Shown: positions 33,774-42,572, counted from the stretch's first letter. The stretch: DNA of 64,000 nt from Streptomyces laurentii (GCA_002355495.1 AP017424.1:4839501-4903500), one strand, 5' to 3'. The notes: a model not told the origin generated them from the sequence alone. A program made the numbers and translations.

Positions 33774-34089
33774 GGTTCAAGGCTCCCGCGCGCCCGCCGG
33801 CGGGACCATCCGGGACGACCCTGGCCGACCCCCGGCCCGCCCCTGAGACACCCCCGAGGCCCGACCCCGAGGCCACCGACCTGTCCGTCCACAGCCCGGA
33901 ACGCCTCGCAGCGGTCGCCGCCCAGCGCAACGGCCGACCACGCAAAACGCTCGGCTGGGAAACCCCAGCCGAGCGCCTGCGTAAACTGCTCGCTGCCTGA
34001 TCAACACGGCCACGTGTCGCGACGACTCCTGGAAACCGCCCCAGGCCGGCCGGCGGGGCCTCCCGCAAGCCGGACCAGGCGAGGCCAGG
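33774..34089. other. Gene-poor region with transposase remnant
   Basis: Apart from the IS30 fragment, no gene is supported. A GC-rich inverted sequence near 34040-34060 may end the sdh transcript. Confidence 0.5.
33869..34000 (+). pseudogene. IS30 family transposase C-terminal remnant
   Basis: The last 43 codons read ATDLSVHSPERLAAVAAQ, then RNGRPRKTLGWETPAERL and a TGA. The NxRPRKTLGWxTPAE signature is the C-terminal end of IS30-type transposases. The upstream DDE domain is absent and the preceding frame is unrelated. The sequence after the stop (34001-34045) may be the right end of the element. Confidence 0.8.
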
Positions 34090-34848
34090 TCAGAAGCGGC
34101 GGGTGATCAGCGCGCGCTTGACTTCCTGGATCGCCTTCGTGACCTCGATGCCACGCGGGCAGGCGTCCGTGCAGTTGAACGTCGTGCGGCAGCGCCACAC
34201 GCCGTCCTTGTCGTTCAGGATCTCCAGGCGCTGCTCGCCCGCCTCGTCACGCGAGTCGAAGATGAAGCGGTGCGCGTTGACGATCGCGGCCGGACCGAAG
34301 TACTGGCCGTCGTTCCAGAAGACCGGGCAGGACGACGTGCACGCGGCGCACAGGATGCACTTGGTGGTGTCGTCGAAGCGCTCGCGGTCCTCGGCGGACT
34401 GCAGGCGCTCGCGGGTCGGCTCGTTCCCCTTGGTGATGAGGAACGGCATGACGTCGCGGTACGCCTGGAAGAACGGCTCCATGTCGACCACGAGGTCCTT
34501 GAGCACCGTGAGGCCCTTGATGGGCTCGACGGTGATCGGCTTCTCGGGGTTGAGGTCCTTGATCAGCGTCTTGCAGGCGAGCCTGTTCTTGCCGTTGATC
34601 CGCATCGCGTCCGAGCCGCAGATGCCGTGCGCGCAGGAGCGGCGGAAGGTGAGCGTGCCGTCCAGGTCCCACTTGATCTTGTGGAGACCGTCGAGCACGC
34701 GCTCCTTCGGGTCCAGCTCGATCTGGAAGTCCTCCCAGACCGCCGCGTCCGAGATCTCGGGGTTGAAGCGGCGGACGCGGAAGGTGACCGTGATGTTGTG
34801 GGACGCGGCGGCTTCCTTCTCCACCTTGTCCAGTACGGGGGTAGCCAT
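34090..34848 (-). CDS. sdhB: Succinate dehydrogenase iron-sulfur subunit
   Basis: 252 aa. The 2Fe-2S site is in RRSCAHGICGSDAMRINGKNRLAC (first Cys near 67), the 4Fe-4S and 3Fe-4S sites in CILCAACTSSCPVFW and CRTTFNCTDACPRGIEVTK. It transfers electrons from SdhA to the membrane quinone site of complex II. It starts at ATG 34848, overlapping the sdhA stop by one base, and is the last gene of sdhCDAB. Confidence 0.97.
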   Translation of the reverse strand: MATPVLDKVEKEAAASHNITVTFRVRRFNPEISDAAVWEDFQIELDPKERVLDGLHKIKWDLDGTLTFRRSCAHGICGSDAMRINGKNRLACKTLIKDLNPEKPITVEPIKGLTVLKDLVVDMEPFFQAYRDVMPFLITKGNEPTRERLQSAEDRERFDDTTKCILCAACTSSCPVFWNDGQYFGPAAIVNAHRFIFDSRDEAGEQRLEILNDKDGVWRCRTTFNCTDACPRGIEVTKAIQEVKRALITRRF

Positions 34849-36602
34849 CAGTACTTACGCTCCATCGGCTGGTAGCGGGTCTGGACGACCGGCTTGTAGT
34901 CGAGACGAACGGTCTCGGAGCCGTCCTCGCCGACCTCGCGGTACGCCATGGTGTGGCGCATGAAGTTGACGTCGTCGCGCGTCGGGTAGTCCTCGCGGTA
35001 GTGACCGCCGCGGGACTCCTTGCGCGCCAGGGCCGAGACGGCCATGACCTCGGCCAGTTCGAGCAGGTTGCCCAGCTCGATGGCCTCCAGGAGGTCGGTG
35101 TTGAAGCGCTTGCCCTTGTCCTGGATGGACACGTTCTTGTAGCGCTTGCGCAGCTCCGCGACCTTCTCGACGGCCGCCTTGATGGTCTGCTCCGTACGGA
35201 ACACCATCACGTTGGCGTCCATCGTCTCCTGCAGCTCGCGGCGCAGCTCGGCGACCCGCTCGGTGCCGGTGGAGTTGCGCAGGTTCTCGATCTGCGCGAC
35301 GACCTGGGCCTCCGGGTTCTCCGGCAGCTCGACGTAGTCGGCCTTGTGGGAGTACTCGGCGGCGGCGATGCCCGCGCGACGGCCGAAGACGTTGATGTCG
35401 AGCAGCGAGTTGGTGCCGAGGCGGTTGGCGCCGTGCACCGACACGCAGGCGACCTCGCCGGCCGCGTACAGACCCGGGACGACGGTGGTGTTGTCCGACA
35501 GGACCTCACCCTCGACGTTGGTCGGGATGCCGCCCATGGCGTAGTGCGCGGTGGGCTGGATCGGGATCGGGTCCGTGTACGGCTCGATGCCGAGGTACGT
35601 ACGGGCGAACTCGGTGATGTCCGGGAGCTTGGCGTCCAGCTGCTCCGGCGGGAGGTGCGTCAGGTCCAGGTAGACGTGGTCGCCCTCGGGACCGCAGCCG
35701 CGGCCCTCGCGGATCTCCGTGTAGATGGAGCGGGAGACGACGTCACGGGACGCGAGGTCCTTCATGACCGGCGCGTACTTCTCCATGAAGCGCTCGCCGT
35801 CCTTGTTGCGGAGGATGCCGCCCTCACCGCGGGCGCCCTCCGTGAGCAGGATGCCCATGCGCCAGATGCCCGTCGGGTGGAACTGGAAGAACTCCATGTC
35901 CTCCAGCGGCAGACCGCGGCGGTAGCAGGCGGCCTGGCCGTCACCGGTGAGGGTGTGCGCGTTGGACGTCACCTTGAAGAACTTGCCGGTGCCGCCGGAC
36001 GCGTAGACCACGGACTTCGCCTGGAAGACGTGGATCTCGCCGGTGGCCAGCTCGTAGGCGACGACACCCGCGGACTTCTTGACGCCGTCGACCTCGGTGA
36101 TCAGCTGGTCCAGGACGTAGAACTCGTTGAAGAACTCCACGCCCTCCTTGACGCAGTTCTGGTACAGCGTCTGGAGGATCATGTGACCGGTGCGGTCGGC
36201 GGCGTAGCACGCGCGGCGGACCGGGGCCTCGCCGTGGTTGCGGCTGTGGCCGCCGAAGCGACGCTGGTCGATCTCGCCCTTGGGGGTCCGGTTGAACGGC
36301 AGACCCATCTTCTCGAGGTCGAGAACGGCGTCGATGGCCTCCTTCGCGAGGATCTCGGCGGCGTCCTGGTCGACCAGGTAGTCACCACCCTTGATCGTGT
36401 CGAAGGTGTGCCACTCCCAGTTGTCCTCCTCCACGTTGGCCAGCGCGGCGGCCATGCCGCCCTGCGCGGCGCCCGTGTGGGAGCGGGTGGGGTAGAGCTT
36501 CGTCAGCACGGCGGTGCGGCTGCGCTTCGTCGCCTCGATGGCGGCGCGCATGCCGGCGCCGCCGGCGCCGACGATGACGGTGTCGTACTTGTGGAACTTC
36601 AT
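34848..36602 (-). CDS. sdhA: Succinate dehydrogenase flavoprotein subunit
   Basis: 584 aa. FAD-binding DTVIVGAGGAGMRAAIE at the N-terminus, the covalent-FAD His in SHTGAAQGGMAAAL, RRFGGHSRNHGEAPVRRACY, active-site THLPPE and the HxMGG block AHYAMGGIPTNVEG, plus LGTNSLLDINVFGRRAG. It oxidises succinate to fumarate in the TCA cycle. ATG 36602, 25 nt downstream of sdhD. Confidence 0.98.
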   Translation of the reverse strand: MKFHKYDTVIVGAGGAGMRAAIEATKRSRTAVLTKLYPTRSHTGAAQGGMAAALANVEEDNWEWHTFDTIKGGDYLVDQDAAEILAKEAIDAVLDLEKMGLPFNRTPKGEIDQRRFGGHSRNHGEAPVRRACYAADRTGHMILQTLYQNCVKEGVEFFNEFYVLDQLITEVDGVKKSAGVVAYELATGEIHVFQAKSVVYASGGTGKFFKVTSNAHTLTGDGQAACYRRGLPLEDMEFFQFHPTGIWRMGILLTEGARGEGGILRNKDGERFMEKYAPVMKDLASRDVVSRSIYTEIREGRGCGPEGDHVYLDLTHLPPEQLDAKLPDITEFARTYLGIEPYTDPIPIQPTAHYAMGGIPTNVEGEVLSDNTTVVPGLYAAGEVACVSVHGANRLGTNSLLDINVFGRRAGIAAAEYSHKADYVELPENPEAQVVAQIENLRNSTGTERVAELRRELQETMDANVMVFRTEQTIKAAVEKVAELRKRYKNVSIQDKGKRFNTDLLEAIELGNLLELAEVMAVSALARKESRGGHYREDYPTRDDVNFMRHTMAYREVGEDGSETVRLDYKPVVQTRYQPMERKY

Positions 36603-36627
36603 GACGTGGATTACCTCAGCCCCGTGC

Positions 36628-37104
36628 CTAGCGGATGTTCGGGTCGAAGGTGAAGATCACCAGCGTGCCCAGAAGGATGGTGAACACCGTGGCGGTGTAC
36701 AGCAGGCCCTTGAGCCACAGGCGCGTGTTGGCACGCTCCGCGTAGTCGTTGACGACCGTGCGGAGGCCGTTGGCGCCGTGCAGCATCGCCAGCCACAGCA
36801 TCAGCAGGTCCCAGACCTGCCAGAACGGGGACGCCCAGCGGCCGGCCACGAAGGCGAAGCCGATCTTGGAGACGCCGCCGTCCAGGAAGAGCTGGATCAG
36901 CAGGTGGCCGAGGACGAGGACGACGAGGACCACGCCGGAGAGGCGCATGAAGAGCCACGCGGCCATCTCGAAGTTGCCACGGGTCGCGCGCGGGGTCTTG
37001 CCGGTGCGCTTGCGCGGGGGCTCGATGAACGGAGCCGGGTTGTCGACGTCGTAGTGCGCGGCGCCCTCGACGGGGCCGATCGCAGTGGAGGTCTCAGTGG
37101 ACAT
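36628..37104 (-). CDS. sdhD: Succinate dehydrogenase hydrophobic membrane anchor subunit
   Basis: 158 aa. A 45-residue cytoplasmic N-terminus is followed by three transmembrane helices (near 47-72, 88-108, 130-150). The haem or quinone region is in LSGVVLVVLVLGHLLIQLFLD (haem-b His candidate) and MLWLAMLHGANGLRTVVNDYA. It anchors SdhAB. ATG 37104 follows the sdhC stop by 8 nt. Confidence 0.93.
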   Translation of the reverse strand: MSTETSTAIGPVEGAAHYDVDNPAPFIEPPRKRTGKTPRATRGNFEMAAWLFMRLSGVVLVVLVLGHLLIQLFLDGGVSKIGFAFVAGRWASPFWQVWDLLMLWLAMLHGANGLRTVVNDYAERANTRLWLKGLLYTATVFTILLGTLVIFTFDPNIR

Positions 37105-37112
37105 GTCTGGCG

Positions 37113-37493
37113 TCAGCTCCCGAACAGTTCACGTGCGGCGTGGCCGAGGACGGGGTACAGCGAACCCGCCATCAGCACGACCCAGATGCCCACGACGGTC
37201 CAGAGCATCTGCTTCTGGTAGCGCGGGCCCTTGGACCAGAAGTCCACGGCGATGACGCGAAGGCCGTTGAGCGCGTGGAAGAGGATGGCGGCGACGAGGC
37301 CGTACTCAAGGAGTGCGACGATCGGCGTCTTGTACGTCGCCACGACGTCGTCGTAGGCCTCGGGAGAGACGCGGACGAGAGCGGTGTCCAGTACGTGGAC
37401 GAACAGGAAGAAGAAGATGAGGACGCCGGTGACTCGGTGAGCCACCCAGGACCACATTCCTTCCCGGCCGCGGTACAGCGTTCCAGCCGGCAC
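37113..37493 (-). CDS. sdhC: Succinate dehydrogenase cytochrome b556 subunit
   Basis: 126 aa, three transmembrane helices. SdhC blocks: YRGREGMWSWVAHRVTGVLI and HALNGLRVIAVDFW, with haem-ligand candidate His in FFLFVHVLDTALV. GTG 37493 was chosen over the much longer open frame because GGAGGG precedes it and the family starts at PAGTLYRG. It is the first gene of sdhCDAB. Confidence 0.93.
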   Translation of the reverse strand: MPAGTLYRGREGMWSWVAHRVTGVLIFFFLFVHVLDTALVRVSPEAYDDVVATYKTPIVALLEYGLVAAILFHALNGLRVIAVDFWSKGPRYQKQMLWTVVGIWVVLMAGSLYPVLGHAARELFGS

Positions 37494-37620
37494 GGAAAAA
37501 CCCTCCGGGAGCGGGGATCGGGGCCGGCCGGCTTTCTGTCGGTCTGGCCCGGCCGGGTACGGTCCACCGGCCCCGGTCATCGTAGCGACGACTCGTCGGT
37601 TCGCTCGCGCGGGGTCCATA

Positions 37621-37659
37621 GGTGTGATCAAACAGGCACGTTCGGCCTATCGTCACACC
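37621..37659. promoter_or_regulatory. Inverted repeat upstream of sdhC
   Basis: GGTGTGA (37621-37627) and TCACACC (37653-37659), 26 bp apart, lie about 130 bp upstream of sdhC at the end of uraD. It is a possible operator or looping site. Confidence 0.35.
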
Positions 37660-37660
37660 C

Positions 37661-38179
37661 CTATTCGTCGCATTCCGGGCGAACAGGGCTGGCATTAATC
37701 GAACATCTGATCCGGGCGCGGGTGAGTCGTCGCAGTTCATCGGCGGCGACGACCCGTTCCTCCTCCTTTTCGTTGCCGAGACGTGACCGGATGGCCGCCA
37801 GGACCCGGTCGAGTCGTTCGGCCGGGGCCACCCCGTCCAGGCTGATGACGAAGGCGTGGCCGAACCGGCCCTGGTACGCGGCGAGGCCGGCGTCCAGCGC
37901 GGTACGGGCCGCGGGCGGCGCGTCCGGCGGCGGCGGGGCGGCCGTCTCGCGGGCGAGGGCCGCGTCGAGCTCGGCGCCCGACAGGTCGTAACCGGCCTCG
38001 TCGGCGGCGGCGAGGAGGGAGTCGACCGTGGGGTACGGGCGATGCGCGCTCACTCGTTCGGCCCAGCGGTGACTGCCGCAGCAGCCGAGCAGCAGCGTCG
38101 TGGCGGCGGTGGGCGGCGCCGCGTTGAAGCGGGCCAGCCCGCGGAGGTGCCGTCCGGTGCAGGGCTGGGCGGACACCAC
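37661..38179 (-). CDS. uraD: 2-oxo-4-hydroxy-4-carboxy-5-ureidoimidazoline (OHCU) decarboxylase
   Basis: 172 aa. OHCU decarboxylase, the last step from urate to S-allantoin. The motif SHRWAERVSAHRPYPTVDSL has the catalytic His, and YQGRFGHAFVISLDG the conserved GRFGHxF. The length fits the family (about 165). GTG 38179 (or 38176). No other urate-pathway gene (uricase, HIU hydrolase) is visible nearby. An insert of Pro/Ala (APPPPDAPPAA) lies mid-protein. Confidence 0.88.
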   Translation of the reverse strand: MVSAQPCTGRHLRGLARFNAAPPTAATTLLLGCCGSHRWAERVSAHRPYPTVDSLLAAADEAGYDLSGAELDAALARETAAPPPPDAPPAARTALDAGLAAYQGRFGHAFVISLDGVAPAERLDRVLAAIRSRLGNEKEEERVVAADELRRLTRARIRCSINASPVRPECDE

Positions 38180-38582
38180 GGCGGGCGCCAGGATCCGGCA
38201 GGGGGCGGTGGGGGCGTGGCTGGTCAGGGGAACTCCGGAGGAGACGGGATCGGGAGTTGCGGCGCGGGTGACCGGGGCGGCCCTGAGAGGAAGACGGGAA
38301 CGGGGCGCGGGAGGTTCACGCGGGCGCGGCGGTACGCGCGCGAGGCGCGGATGCTCCGGGGCGGCGCGGAAGGCGCGAGATGCGGGAGGTGCGGGGAGAG
38401 GGGATGGTGCGAAGGAAGTGCAAAGGGTGGTGGCCGAAGTGTGGGGTGTGAGGTCACGCTATCGGCGGGACGGGGGAGGCGTCCGACGGATGCGCGAATT
38501 TCATCAGGACGAGTGGGTTTCGCTGCCCGGGTAGACAGAAGAGCCGAGACGACATGGTTCGCGCCGTGAGGGAGGATTCCGG
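38180..38582. other. G-rich gene-free region
   Basis: G/A-rich sequence (38380-38450) without coding support. A 14-codon ORF (38490-38534, MREFHQDEWVSLPG) with a GGGGGAGG upstream may be chance. The GGAGGATT site for the next gene is at 38571-38578. Confidence 0.45.
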
Positions 38583-40205
38583 GTGATGCGGTACTCCATA
38601 CGAGGGCCCCGCCGGGGCCCCGCACTGATGGCGGCAGCGGTGGCACTGGTCACCATGACCGCCTGTTCGAACAATTCCTCCTCCGGACCGCCGCCCACCG
38701 GCACCGGTCCGGCCCCCGCCACCGGGGCGCCCTCGACGGCGGCCCCGCCGAGCCCGACCCCCACGCCCACGCGCACGTATCCGCTGTCCACGACGCCCCG
38801 CGTCATCCCGGCCGTCGGCCGGTTCGAGGCAGCCCGCGGCCCCGGCTGGAAGCCCGGCCCCCGTGCCGGTGTGGTCGTCGCCGCCAAGGACGAGGCCGCC
38901 CTCGCCGACGAGGCCCGGCTGATCGCGGGCGAGCTGAACGTCCCGTACCGCGGCACCGCCGCCGCCCGCGCCGGCGACGTCAGCCTCGCGCTCGGCGGCT
39001 CCGGCTCGGCCGAGTCGTACACCCTGGCCGTCCGGGACGGCGGCGTCCGGATCACCGGGCCCGGCGAGGCCGGCGTCTTCTACGGCACCCGGACGCTCAA
39101 GCAGTCCGTCAGGTCCACCGGCGCGATACCCGAGGGCACGGTCACCGACACGCCCGCGAAGCCACAGCGCGGCCTGATGGTGGACATCGCCCGCAAGTAC
39201 TTCTCCGCGGCCTGGATCGAGGCCCGGCTGCGCGAGATGGCCGACCTCAAGCTCAACCAGCTCGGCCTGCACTTCTCCGACGACCAGGGCTTCCGGATCG
39301 CCTCCGACAGCCACCCCGAGATCGTCTCCGCCCGGCATCTGAGCAAGGCGGAGGTGCGGCGGATCGTCGCCCTGGCGAACAGCCTGCACATCCAGGTCGT
39401 CCCCGAGATCGACTCGCCCGGACACCTCGGCGCGGTCATCGACGCGCACCCCGACCTCCAGCTGGTCAGCGCGGGCGGCCGGACGCCGCGCGGGGCCGTC
39501 GACATATCCAAGCCCGCCTCGGCGAAGATCGTCGACGAGCTGCTGCGCGAGTACATGGCGCTGTTCCCCGGCGCGTACTGGCACCTCGGCGGCGACGAGT
39601 ACGTGGCCCTGATGTCGAGCAACCCCGAGGCCACCTACCCGCAGCTGGCCCGCGCCGCGGTCGCCCGCTTCGGCTCCGGCGCCCGGGTCAAGGACCTCAC
39701 CACCGGGTGGCTCAACGACCGCGCGGCCACCGTCCGCCCGTCCGGCCGGGCCCTGCGCGCGTGGAACGACGGGTTCTTCACCGGAGGGATCGTGCCGGCC
39801 GCCAAGGACCTGACGGTCGCGTACTGGACCGGCAAGGAGATCGGCGCCCGGACCCCGTCCTCGTACCTGAGCGAGGGCCGCACGATGCTCAACTACAACG
39901 ACGAGTACCTCTATTACGTACTCGGCCAGCCGAACACCTTCGTGTACCCCACCGGCCGCCGGATCTACGAGGAGTGGACCCCGCTCGTCCTGCGCGGCAC
40001 CACGCCCGTGGCGGCCCGCTACGACGGGCAGATCCTCGGCGGCAGCTTCGCCGTCTGGTGCGACCTGGCCAACTCGCAGACCGAGGCCCAGGTGGCGGAC
40101 GGGATCCGGATGCCGCTGGCGGCGACGGCGCAGAAGCTGTGGGACGCGCGGAAGCCGACGGCGAGCTGGGCGGAGTTCCAGGGGCTGGCGGTGCGGGTGC
40201 GGTAG
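38583..40205 (+). CDS. Beta-N-acetylhexosaminidase lipoprotein (GH20)
   Basis: 540 aa. Signal sequence with lipobox MTAC (lipid-Cys near 28), a Ser/Pro/Thr linker, a GH20b-like alpha/beta domain (about 80-190), then the GH20 catalytic barrel from RGLMVDIARKYFSAAWIEA onward. The catalytic Asp-Glu pair lies in YWHLGGDEYVALM; HFSDDQGFRI and WNDGF/YWTG mark the substrate site. It releases terminal GlcNAc/GalNAc from chitin oligomers or glycans outside the cell. Start GTG 38583 or ATG 38586, 7-10 nt after GGAGG. Confidence 0.93.
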   Translation: MMRYSIRGPRRGPALMAAAVALVTMTACSNNSSSGPPPTGTGPAPATGAPSTAAPPSPTPTPTRTYPLSTTPRVIPAVGRFEAARGPGWKPGPRAGVVVAAKDEAALADEARLIAGELNVPYRGTAAARAGDVSLALGGSGSAESYTLAVRDGGVRITGPGEAGVFYGTRTLKQSVRSTGAIPEGTVTDTPAKPQRGLMVDIARKYFSAAWIEARLREMADLKLNQLGLHFSDDQGFRIASDSHPEIVSARHLSKAEVRRIVALANSLHIQVVPEIDSPGHLGAVIDAHPDLQLVSAGGRTPRGAVDISKPASAKIVDELLREYMALFPGAYWHLGGDEYVALMSSNPEATYPQLARAAVARFGSGARVKDLTTGWLNDRAATVRPSGRALRAWNDGFFTGGIVPAAKDLTVAYWTGKEIGARTPSSYLSEGRTMLNYNDEYLYYVLGQPNTFVYPTGRRIYEEWTPLVLRGTTPVAARYDGQILGGSFAVWCDLANSQTEAQVADGIRMPLAATAQKLWDARKPTASWAEFQGLAVRVR

Positions 40206-40385
40206 CGAGGGGCGCGAGGGGGCGCGAGGGGGATCGCGGCCGGGGGCGGGAGGGCGGCTTCCGGGCGTGTTTTCCCATGGACGGGAGCCGTCCGCTTGGC
40301 GTACGTTCCGTCGTCTGCGCGCGCCGACCGGCCGCGCCGGCGCCTCTGGGGAGGGGCGCCCTACATCCCTGGGGGATCCGCTTTC

Positions 40386-41021
40386 ATGCTCCGTAATCCG
40401 AACGGGCTTGCCCGTGCTCTCATGATCCTGCTCGCGGCGAACATCGCCTGCGACATCCCGCTCGGCGTGATCGCGCTCCGCACCCTGGGCACCGACTACC
40501 GATACGAGGATGAATCCGGCAATCTGGCAATGATGGGCGCCGACTTGGCGACCTATCTCCTGACCATTCTGGTGTTCCTGGCGACCGTCGTCGTTTTCGT
40601 CGTCTGGTTCCATCGGGTGAGGCAGAACGCCGAGGTGTTCGCCCCCGATGGGCACGGCCGGGGCGCCGGCTGGGCGATCGGCGGCTGGTTTGTGCCGATC
40701 GCCTGCTTCTGGATTCCGCGGGTGACGGCCGTCGACATCTGGCGGGCCAGCCGCCCCGACCCGTCCGCCGGTGACGGCCCCGGCGAGCTGAGGCTCCTCA
40801 ACTTCTGGTGGGGGTTCTGGATCGCGAGCAGGCTCACCCTCTGGACCTCCGAACGCCTGGCCATGAGGGCGGACACCCTCGACGACCTCCTGACGGCGAC
40901 GTGGTGGGAGCTCGCCGGCACCGTGCTCGACGCCACCGCCGCGGTCCTCGCGATCCTCTTCGTGCGCCGGCTGACCTCTATGCAGGACGCGAAGGCCAAT
41001 GGCATGATTCCGGCCGCGTAG
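40386..41021 (+). CDS. DUF4328 domain membrane protein
   Basis: 211 aa with five or so hydrophobic segments. DUF4328 features are clear: FLATVVVFVVWFHRVRQNAEVF, GRGAGWAIGGWFVPIACFWIPRVTAVDIWRAS (given in part) and LLNFWWGFWIASRLTLW. It is a membrane protein of unknown function, common in actinobacteria. ATG 40386 lies 9 nt after GGGGG. Confidence 0.85.
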   Translation: MLRNPNGLARALMILLAANIACDIPLGVIALRTLGTDYRYEDESGNLAMMGADLATYLLTILVFLATVVVFVVWFHRVRQNAEVFAPDGHGRGAGWAIGGWFVPIACFWIPRVTAVDIWRASRPDPSAGDGPGELRLLNFWWGFWIASRLTLWTSERLAMRADTLDDLLTATWWELAGTVLDATAAVLAILFVRRLTSMQDAKANGMIPAA

Positions 41022-41086
41022 TGACGAAAACGCGCCACCCGGCGCCGTAGGGAAACGCTGCGTCCGCAGGGTGGCGAGGAGCCGTC

Positions 41087-41659
41087 ATGACGTCCGCGAC
41101 GAGCACGACCACGAGCGCAAGCACGGCCGCAGGTCTGACGGAGCTGATCGACCGCGCCGACGCGCGCGGGCTCGCCGCCGCGGGACTCGCCTGCCTGGAC
41201 AGGTGTCTGCCGCTGATCGCGTCCGCCGAGCGGGCCACCGAGGCGCTGCGGCCGGTGTGGGCCGCGGTCGCCCGCGGCGACGGCGGGGCCTGGGGTGCGG
41301 CGCTGGCCAAGGTACGGGCGGAGTTGAACGCTTCCGGCGACGCCGCCGACGGCGGGGCCGGGGCGGACGGGGCCGGGGCGCTGGTGCGCGCCATGCTGGC
41401 CAAGGCGCCCGCCGACTGGGCCGAGGGGCCGCTGCGGGCGTGGGCGGGGGAGTGCTCCGGTGCCGCGCTCGCCGTCCACGAGGGGTACGACGCGGCGGCG
41501 GGCGTGGGCCCGCTGCGCGCGGGCGAACTCCGGCGCCAGCAGGTCGTCCTGGAGTCGGCGGCGCACGGACCGACCGGTCTGCGCCGGGCGCGCGAACTGT
41601 CCGCCGAGGGCGGCCGGGTGCTGCGCGCCGTGGTCGCGCGCCGGGCGCGCACGGCGTGA
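41087..41659 (+). CDS. Unknown helical protein
   Basis: 190 aa, Ala/Arg/Glu rich, all-helical by appearance, no signal peptide or membrane helix. Start ATG 41087 after GAGGA. It has GLTELIDRADARGLAAAGLACLDRCLPL, a Gly-rich loop (DAADGGAGADGAG) and a basic C-terminus. Family not recognised. It lies upstream of and convergent with the Clp_N gene. Confidence 0.6.
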   Translation: MTSATSTTTSASTAAGLTELIDRADARGLAAAGLACLDRCLPLIASAERATEALRPVWAAVARGDGGAWGAALAKVRAELNASGDAADGGAGADGAGALVRAMLAKAPADWAEGPLRAWAGECSGAALAVHEGYDAAAGVGPLRAGELRRQQVVLESAAHGPTGLRRARELSAEGGRVLRAVVARRARTA

Positions 41660-41766
41660 ACGGCGCGGCGTGAGCCGCACGACGTATGCCGCATGAGGCG
41701 GTACGGGTACGGGGCGCCGCCCCCTGCCCGTACCGCCTCGCGCGTTCCCGGCTCACGCGTTTCCGC

Positions 41767-42522
41767 TCAGGACTCCGCCGGCGGCTCCTCGATGTGCAGC
41801 GCGGCGACGGCCTCGCCGATCTGCTCCTCGGCCCGCGCCTTGTCGAGGCCGAGACCCGCGAGCGGGCCCTTGCCGTCCTCGAACTCCAGCAGGGCGAGCA
41901 GGATGTGCTCGGTGCCGACGTAGTTGTGGCCGAGGCGCAGGGCCTCGCGGAAGGTGAGTTCCAGGACCTTCTTGGCGTCCGCGTCGTACGGGATGAGCGC
42001 GGGCACCTCGGCGGCGGCGGGCGGGAGTGCCGGGGTGAGCGCCGCGCGGATCTGCTCCGGGGTGACGCCCTGGGTGCCGGTCCAGTGGATCGCGAGCCCG
42101 TCGGGCTCGGCGAGCAGGCCCAGGGCGAGGTGGGCCGGGACCATCTTGTCGTTGCCGGCGGCGGTGGCCTCGTTCTGGGCGGCCATCACGACGTTGCGGG
42201 CGCGGGGCGTGAAGCGGCTGAACCCGGCGTTCGGGTCCATCTTCGCGGCGTTGCCGGCCGTGTCGCCCTTGGGGACGAACCGCTTCTGGACGGCCTGCCG
42301 GGTGACGCCCATGCTCTTGCCGATGTCGGTCCAGGAGGCCCCGGCGCGGCGCGCCTGGTCGACGAAGTGGCCGATGAGGTGGTCGGCGATCTCGCCGAGG
42401 TGGTCGGCCGCGATGACCGCGTCGGAGAGCTGGTCGAGAGCGTCCCCGGGGTGGCTCTTCTTGATCGCGTCGATCAGGTCGTCCAGTCGCACGGGGTTGG
42501 TCATGCCGAGTGGATTCGTCAT
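41767..42522 (-). CDS. HTH plus tandem Clp_N domain protein, likely autorepressor
   Basis: 251 aa. N-terminal helical region and an HTH at 62-82 (ASWTDIGKSMGVTRQAVQKR), then two Clp N-terminal repeats (about 103-165: FTPRARNVVMAAQNEATAAG; 179-240: LELTFREALRLGHNYVGTEHILLAL, in part). No AAA+ domain follows, so it is not a ClpC ATPase. Clp_N repeats bind protein substrates or regulators, suggesting a protein-quality sensor (inference). The mRNA appears leaderless: -10 TAGGGT ends 6 nt before ATG 42522. Two operators with the same half-site overlap the promoter, implying autoregulation. Confidence 0.85.
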   Translation of the reverse strand: MTNPLGMTNPVRLDDLIDAIKKSHPGDALDQLSDAVIAADHLGEIADHLIGHFVDQARRAGASWTDIGKSMGVTRQAVQKRFVPKGDTAGNAAKMDPNAGFSRFTPRARNVVMAAQNEATAAGNDKMVPAHLALGLLAEPDGLAIHWTGTQGVTPEQIRAALTPALPPAAAEVPALIPYDADAKKVLELTFREALRLGHNYVGTEHILLALLEFEDGKGPLAGLGLDKARAEEQIGEAVAALHIEEPPAES

Positions 42523-42526
42523 GGTG

Positions 42527-42542
42527 CAACCCTAGGTTGACA
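42527..42542. promoter_or_regulatory. Operator 1 of the HTH-Clp_N gene
   Basis: CAACC, spacer CTA, GGTTGACA: half of the operator-2 motif repeated, covering the -10. Centres of the two sites are 28 bp apart. Confidence 0.7.
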
Positions 42543-42557
42543 GCGGAAGGGTGTCAA
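42529..42557 (-). promoter_or_regulatory. Promoter of the HTH-Clp_N gene
   Basis: Minus strand TTGACA (42557-42552), 17-nt spacer, TAGGGT (42534-42529), 6 nt to ATG 42522. Confidence 0.8.
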
Positions 42558-42572
42558 CCGTTGGTTGACACC
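42550..42572. promoter_or_regulatory. Operator 2 of the HTH-Clp_N gene
   Basis: Perfect 10-bp arms GGTGTCAACC and GGTTGACACC around GTT; it includes the -35 of the leftward promoter. Confidence 0.88.

Noticed and set aside
38490..38534. 14-codon ORF MREFHQDEWVSLPG with a G-rich sequence upstream.
   Set aside because: Too short, no recognisable leader-peptide trait (no run of one amino acid, no attenuator hairpin) and no conservation evidence available.
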